Positions 57,876 to 64,000 of a stretch of DNA of 64,000 nucleotides are shown here, one piece after another. The position numbers were made by a program, and so were the translations under genes. Positions within the stretch are counted from its first letter, which is position 1; the number at the start of each line of letters is the position of its first letter. The notes under the pieces are model-generated. The model saw only the letters and a list, made by a program, of their open reading frames with translations, ran no database searches and was not told the DNA's origin. The DNA comes from DAIQRJ01 sp963708795 (GTDB lineage: Bacteria; Actinomycetota; Actinomycetes; Propionibacteriales; DAIQRJ01), in assembly GCA_963708795.1 (NCBI GenBank), contig CAVPUH010000013.1, positions 124,001-188,000 on the forward strand, read 5' to 3'.

Positions 57876-58920
57876 GTGCTCACCGCGGCGATCGACGCGC
57901 TCGCCTCGCGCCACGACCTCACCGCCGACCAGACCGCGGCCGTGCTGGCCGAGATCATGGCCGGCAACGCCTCCGAGGTCGAGATCGCCGCCCTGCTGAT
58001 CGCGCTGCGCACCAAGGGGGAGACGGTCGACGAGATCGCCGGCCTCGCCCGCACGATGCGCGCGCTCGCGACGCCGGTCACGACCGAGCCGCGACGACCT
58101 GGTCGACACCGCCGGCACCGGCGGCGGCCGCCCGACCTTCAACGTCTCGACGACCGCGGCGCTGATCGCGGCCGGCGCCGGCTGCGCGGTCGCCAAGCAC
58201 GGCAACCGCTCGGCCACCAGCCAGTCCGGCTCGGCCGACGTGCTGGAGGCGCTCGGCGTGCGCATCGACCTCGACGCCCGAGGCGGTCGCGCGCTGCATC
58301 GACGAGCGTCGGCTTCGGCTTCATGTTCGCCCCGCGCGCACCACCAGGCGACGCGCTACGTCGTCCCGGTGCGCAAGGAGCTCGCGGTGCGGACGATCTT
58401 CAACTTCCTCGGCCCGCTCGACCAACCCGGCGGGCGCCACGCGCCAGGTGATCGGCGTGTCGGATCCGGCGTTCGTCGAGACCATCGCCGGCGCGCTCGC
58501 CGAGCTCGGCGCCGAGAAGGCGCTGGTCGTCTCCAGCGACGACGGACTGGACGAGCTGAGCATGTCCGGCGCGACCAACGGTCGTCGAGGTCGACGCGGC
58601 GAGCTGCGCACCTACGCCGTCACCCCGGAGGAGGTCGGCCTCGCGCGCTCGGCCGCTCGAGGACGGTGCGCGGCGGGCCGCCGGCCGACAACGCCGCCGC
58701 CGACGCGGCGCGTCTTCGCCGGCGAGACCGGCCCGGCGCGCGACCTCGCGGTGCTCAACGCCGGCGCCGCGATCTACGTCGGCGGCCGCGCCGACACGCT
58801 CGAGGCCGGCGTGCGCGCCGCCGAGGCGGCGATCGACGACGGCGCCGCCGCGCGCGGCGCTCGACAGCGCTCGTCGCGCTCGACCCAGGAGCTGTCCCGC
58901 CACGCACGCGTGCCGCATGA
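57876..58920 (+). CDS. trpD: Anthranilate phosphoribosyltransferase (frameshifted)
   Basis: Adds phosphoribose to anthranilate. GTG 57876 gives VLTAAIDALASRHDLTADQTAAV. The PRPP site VDTAGTGG and KHGNRSATSQSGSADVLEALG are present, then FGFMFAPAHHQATRYVVPVRKELAVRTIFNFLGPL. VIGVSDPAFVETIAGALAELG follows, and the tail is PARDLAVLNAGAAIYVGGRADTLEAG. Frames change near 58095, 58290, 58340, 58430, 58590 and 58660. The stop TGA overlaps the trpC ATG (ATGA). It starts 5 bases after trpG. Confidence 0.9.
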
Positions 58921-59718
58921 ACGTCCTCGAAGCGCATCGTCGAGTCGCACCCGCCAGGACGTCGAGCGCCGCCGCCGCGAGCGTCCCGCTCGCCGAGCTC
59001 GAGGCGCGCGCTCGAGCGCCCGCGCCGAGGGCCGGCCGTTCGCCGAGGCGCTGACCCGCCCCGGCATCGCGATGATCGCCGAGCACAAGCGCCGCTCGCC
59101 GTCGGCCGGCGCGATCCGCGAGGACCGACGTCGTCGAGCAGGTCGTCACCGCCTACGAGCGCGGCGGCGCCGCCGCGCTGTCGGTGCTCACCGAGCCGAA
59201 CGCACTTCGGCGGCTCGCTCGACGACCTGCGCGCCGCGCGCGCCGCGACCGACCTGCCGGTGCTGCGCAAGGACTTCATCGTCGACCCGTACCAGGTGTA
59301 CGAGTCCGCGGCGGCCGGCGCCGACGCGATCCTGCTGATCGTCGCCGCGCTGCGATCCGCGACGACCTCGGCCGACCTGCACCGCGAGGCGCGCGACCTC
59401 GACCTCGACGTGCTCGTCGAGGTCCACGACGAGCGACGAGCTCGAGCGCGCGCTCGAGCTCGACGCCGACGTGCATCGGCATCAACAACCGCGACCTGAC
59501 CGACTTCACCGTCGACCTCGAGCGCACCTACGACCTGCTCGCCGACGTGCCGGCGGGCAAGATCGTCGTCTCGGAGTCGGGCATCCCGACGCGCGAGCAG
59601 CTCGAGGAGCTCGAGCGGGTCGGCGTCGACGCGGTGCTGTCGGCGAGACGCTGATGCGCGCCGCGACATCGAGGCCGCCTGCCGCGACCTCGTCGGCGCG
59701 ACCTCGAGCGACGTCTAG
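58917..59718 (+). CDS. trpC: Indole-3-glycerol-phosphate synthase (frameshifted)
   Basis: Closes the indole ring from CdRP. ATG 58917 starts MNVLEAIVESTRQDVERRR once single inserted bases at 58935 and 58948 are removed. Catalytic residues: Lys in IAEHKRRSPSAG, Lys in PVLRKDFIVDPYQV, and Asn in IGINNRDLTDFTVDLERT. KIVVSESGIPTREQLEELERVGVDAVL leads to the phosphate site. The end ACRDLVGATSSDV stops at 59716-59718. Insertions average about one per 60-100 bases here. Confidence 0.92.
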
Positions 59719-59787
59719 CGGACACGGCGCTTAGCCGCGTTCGAGCGCGCCCGGCGCCAGCGCTCGCGATCGCCGTCACTGCCCAGC

Positions 59788-61054
59788 GTGCCGAAGCTCG
59801 TCGCCATCCCGCTCGCTGTCCGCCGTGCTCGGCGGCGGCGTGCGTCGTCGCCGTCCTGCTCGGCACCGGCGTCGCCGGCGACGACACGACGACCACGATC
59901 GTCCAGCAGGCGCCGCTGGCGCGCGGCCTCCGGCGAGCAGCGACGCCGAGCGGCGCTGACCGCGCGCGACATCTACAAGCGCGACGCGCCCGGCGTCGTG
60001 CTACATCCGCTCGCAGGTCGCTGACCCAGTCGAGTCGCCGTTCGACGTCTTCGGCACGCGCAGCAGCAGGGCGAAGGCGACCGGCTCGGGCTTCGTGCTC
60101 GACGACGACGGGCTACGATCCTCACGAACGCCCACGTGGTCGACGGCGCGACCGACGGTCACCGTGCACGTTCGGCACCACAAGGTCGTCGGCACGCGAT
60201 GATCGTCGGCAAGGACGCCGTCGACCGACCTCGCGGTGCTCAAGGTCGACCCGAAGGGCCTCAAGCTCAAGCCGCTCGACGCTCGGCGACTCGCGGTCGC
60301 GTCGCAGGTCGGCGACCCGACGGTCGCGATCGGCAACCCGTTCGGCCTCGACCGCACGCTCACGACCGGCGTCGTCTCCGCGCTGCAGCGCCAGATCACG
60401 GCGCCCGACGGCTTCGCGATCGAGAACGTCATCCAGACCGACGCGGCGATCAACCCCGGCAACTCCGGCGGCCCGCTGCTCGACGCGGCCGGCCGCGTGA
60501 TCGGCATCAACTCGCAGATCGCGACCGGCGGCGAACGGCGGCCGGCAGCGTCGGCATCGGCTTCGCGGTCCCGATCGACACCGCCAAGCAGGTCGTCGCC
60601 GCAGCTCGAAGGCGCACGGGCGCGTCGACGGCCGTGGCCTCGGCGTCGACCTGCGTCGCCGATCGACCCGGCGGTGCGCCAGCTCGGCGGTGCCCGAGTC
60701 GCACGGGCGTGCTGGTCCAGGCGGTCCGCCCGGGCGGCGCCCGCCGCGCGCGCCGGGATCACCAGGGCCGGCGACCGCGCTGGTCACGCTCGCGAGTCGG
60801 GCGACGGCAGCTCGTCGCGATCGGCGGCGACGTGCGTGATCAAGCCGTCGACGGCTCAGGCGGTGCGCAGCATCGCGACGGACGTGCGCTCGGGCGCTCG
60901 GCGCGCCGCGAAGCCGGGCGACATCGGGTGCAGACGTCGCGGTGAACTGCGCGGACGGCAAGCACCGCGGCACGGCGTACCGTCAGCGCTGGGCAAGCGC
61001 CCGGCGCGCGCGCGGGCCCGAGGTCACGGGCCGTGCGTTCCCTACGCCCGTTGA
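59788..61054 (+). CDS. HtrA/DegP-like serine protease with PDZ domain, inside the trp operon (frameshifted)
   Basis: A membrane-anchored S1C protease. GTG 59788 gives MPKLVAIPLAV and, after an indel, a hydrophobic anchor. The catalytic triad is visible: His in TILTNAHVVDGATD (frame-shifted at 60115), Asp in STDLAVLKVDP, and Ser in AAINPGNSGGPLLDAAG. The PDZ domain follows (VLVQAVRPGGPAARAGI, then SLAIGGDVVIKLDG-like sequence). It ends at 61052-61054, six bases before the trpF GTG. HtrA proteases degrade or refold damaged envelope proteins. No link to tryptophan synthesis is known; co-transcription is inferred from spacing. Confidence 0.88.
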
Positions 61055-61059
61055 GCCGC

Positions 61060-61715
61060 GTGACGCGCGTCAAGGATCTGTGGCATCACCCGCTCCGAGG
61101 ACGCCGAGCTGGCGCGTCGAGCTCGGGCGCGTGGGCGCTCGGGATGATCTTCTGGCGAGGGCTCGCCGCGCGCCGTGCGACCCCGCCGCGTCGCGCCGGC
61201 ATCGCGCGCCCGTGCACCGGCGCCAGGCCGAGCTCGTCGGCGTGTTCGTCAACCCGACGCTCGACGAGGTCGCCGCGGCGGTCGACGCGGCATCGGCTCA
61301 GCGCGGTCCAGCTGCACGGCGACGAGGGCCCGTCCTTCTGCGCCGAGGTCGCCGCCGCACCGGCGCGCAGGTCATCAAGGCCGTCCCGCGTCGGCGACCC
61401 AGGCCGACGTGCAGGCGCTCGACGCGCTTCCACACGTCGACTTCCACCTGCTCGACGCCGCACGTCGAGGGCGCTCCCGGCGGCACCGGCGCAGACCTGG
61501 GACTGGGCGCTCGTGCGGCCGCCGGCAGCTCGAAGGTGCCGCTGATCCTGTCCGGCGGCCTGACCGCCGACAACGTCGCCGACGGCGATCGCGGCCGTCG
61601 CGCCCGTTCGCGGTCGACGTCGCCAGCGGCACCGAGGCCGCGCCCGGCGTCAAGGACCCGGCGAAGCTGCGCGCGTTCTTCGAGCGCCGCGGCAGCCGGC
61701 GCCGGCGTCGTCGTC

Positions 61716-61719
<4 letters not shown>
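61060..61719 (+). CDS. trpF: Phosphoribosylanthranilate isomerase (frameshifted)
   Basis: Amadori rearrangement of phosphoribosylanthranilate. GTG 61060 gives TRVK then, across indels, ICGITRSEDAEL with the catalytic Cys. WALGMIFW, QAELVGVFVNPTLDEVAAAVD, AVQLHGDEGPSFC and VIKAVRVATQADVQALDALPHVDF follow, with the catalytic Asp region LILSGGLTADNVADAI and FAVDVASGTEAAPGVKDPAKL. The probable stop TGA 61717-61719 overlaps the trpB GTG. About ten single-base insertions are present. Confidence 0.88.
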
Positions 61720-62890
<1,171 letters not shown>

Positions 62891-62894
<4 letters not shown>

Positions 62895-63708
62895 GCGGCG
62901 TCGAGCGCGATCGCGGCGCGCGTTCGCCGCCGTCGCGCCGAGGGCGCGCGCCGCGCTGATGCCGTACCTGATGGGCGGCTTCCCCGACCTCGACGGCGTC
63001 GCGCGCGCATCGGCGAGGCCTACGCCGACGAACGGCGCCGACCTCGTCGAGCTCGGCGTCCCGTTCTCCGACCCGCTCGCCGACGGCCCGGTCATCCACG
63101 CCGCGGGCACCGCGGCGCTCGCGGCGGGCGCGACGCGTCGACGGCGTGCTCGAGCGTCGCGCGCGGCGCTCGCGCGAGCGTCGTCCCGGTCGTGCTCATG
63201 TGTTACGCCAACCTCGTCCTCGCGCGCGGCGCCGAGCGCTTCGCCGACGAGCTCGCGCGACGGCGGCGTCAGCGGCCTGATCGTGCCCGACCTGCCGCTC
63301 GAGGAGGCGCCGGACGTGCTCGCCGCGTGCGACGCGCACGGCATCGCGCTCGTCCCGCTCGTCGCGCCGACGACGCCCGACGAGCGCCTGCGCGCGATCG
63401 GCGCGCAGGCGCGCGGCTTCGTCTACACCGTCGTCGGTGCATCGGCACGACCGGCGAGCGCGACGGGCTCGCCGCCGGGCTCGACCGGCGTGCTCGCGCG
63501 CGCGAAGGCGGCCACTCGACGTGCCGGTCGCGCTCGGCTTCGGCATCTCGACGCCCGAGCAGGCCGCCGCCGCCGCCGCGCGCCGGGCGCCGACGGCGTG
63601 ATCGTCGGCAGCGCGGCTCGTGCGGGCCGCCGCCGAGGCGTCGGCGAGGATCCCGCGGCCGCGGTCGGCGCGCTCGTGGCGGGCCTGTCCGCCGCGCTCG
63701 ACTCGATA
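62891..63708 (+). CDS. trpA: Tryptophan synthase alpha chain (frameshifted)
   Basis: Cleaves indole-3-glycerol phosphate to indole. GTG 62891 gives VSGVER then, across an indel, ALMPYLMGGFPDLDGV. The catalytic Glu is in GADLVELGVPFSDPLADGPVIHAA and the catalytic Asp in SGLIVPDLPLEEAPDVLAACD. FVYTVSVVGTTGERDGL and LGFGISTPEQAAAA, then ADGVIVGSRLVRA, are present across frames. A shifted frame gives TAG at 63706-63708. It is the last biosynthetic gene of the operon. Confidence 0.92.
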
Positions 63709-63753
63709 GGCTGCCGCGCCGCATGCGGCTCGTCCTCACCGCCACCGCCGGCG

Positions 63754-63920
63754 ATGATCATCTGGATCGTCCTCTGGGCCCTCGGCGCCAAGGCGCTTCG
63801 ACGCGTTCATGCTCACGCTCGCTGATGATCCTGCTCGCCGCGACGGTCAGCCTCGTCATGCCGTACCTGCCCGGGCAACCGGAAGCCAGCCGAGCCGCGC
63901 GACCCCGACGCCGTCACTGA
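63754..63920 (+). CDS. Small two-helix membrane protein
   Basis: About 55 residues. ATG 63754 gives MIIWIVLWALGAKA, then, after an inserted base near 63795, FDAFMLTLLMILLAATVSLVMPYLPG, forming two hydrophobic helices. A basic tail ends at TGA 63918-63920. It lies 45 bases after trpA in the same direction. Function unknown. Confidence 0.6.
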
Positions 63921-64000
63921 TCAGCGCCCGCGGCTCGGCGAACGCCCAGCTGCGCCGGGTAGGCGCGCGTCGTTGTCCATGCGCTCCGGCCAGCGATCCC
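63921..64000. other. Window edge, possible minus-strand gene end
   Basis: A minus-strand frame entering from the right edge reads DRWPERMDNDAR then, shifted, LGVRRAAGADQ to a TGA near 63918. It could be the C-terminus of a convergent gene, but there is too little sequence to judge. Confidence 0.25.

Overview
The window looks like a composite of pieces from at least three genomes rather than one continuous chromosome. Most of it is high-GC actinobacterial DNA. A middle block (about 50.79-54.24 kb) has a different, alphaproteobacterial character, and the flanking blocks (about 31-50 kb and 54.3-64 kb) read like a Thermoleophilia-type actinobacterium. Taxonomy is inferred from protein style and gene order only. 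Genes are cut without their missing ends at about 30.97, 49.94-50.79 and 54.23-54.29 kb. Many genes are whole in content but split across reading frames by single-base indels: rare in the first 25 kb, frequent after about 26 kb, dense after about 31 kb. I give each such gene its full span and state the frameshifts.

1-25.9 kb: actinobacterial chromosome. It holds a DUF2510 membrane protein, a PQ-loop protein, a Tat-type purple acid phosphatase, an aldo/keto reductase with a deazaflavin-dependent nitroreductase, an EEP-family protein, a DUF4037 protein and an Eis-like acetyltransferase. A long block then follows the gene order of the Mycobacterium tuberculosis Rv2465c-Rv2478c region: rpiB, a mycothiol-nitroreductase-like protein, pepN, mechanosensitive channel, truncated haemoglobin plus alpha-glucosidase, 4HBT thioesterase, ettA and a single-stranded DNA-binding protein. 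Inserted in it are an OsmC protein, a resistance-type ABC-F gene behind a structured leader, a YceI/MarR pair and an MFS/TetR pair.

25.9-31 kb: a tRNA-Arg(UCU) gene with a tyrosine integrase and an excisionase-like gene reading into its 3' end, a 1.2 kb stretch with no convincing gene, and a secreted von Willebrand A-domain protein cut off at its C-terminus.

31-50 kb: a promoter overlapped by a perfect 16-bp palindrome precedes a carboxymuconolactone-decarboxylase-like protein, an acyl-CoA synthetase and a TetR regulator. Next come a five-gene peptide-type ABC importer, a cyclase-family hydrolase and a dihydrodipicolinate-synthase-like lyase, which together look like an uptake-and-degradation locus. 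On the other strand lie a TOMM-type YcaO cyclodehydratase with a small helical protein, a secreted fibronectin-like protein and a MOSC protein. A PQQ-type sugar dehydrogenase, a glyoxalase-fold protein and prolyl-tRNA synthetase follow. 49.94-50.79 kb is a mosaic of gene fragments.

50.8-54.2 kb: ligA (lacking its N-terminal third) and an M24 Xaa-Pro aminopeptidase (lacking its N-terminus), convergent around an inverted-repeat element.

54.3-64 kb: an FAD-dependent reductase missing its N-terminus, then hisIE-trpE-trpG-trpD-trpC, an HtrA-like protease, trpF-trpB-trpA and a small membrane protein. This is a complete tryptophan operon with a protease gene embedded in it.
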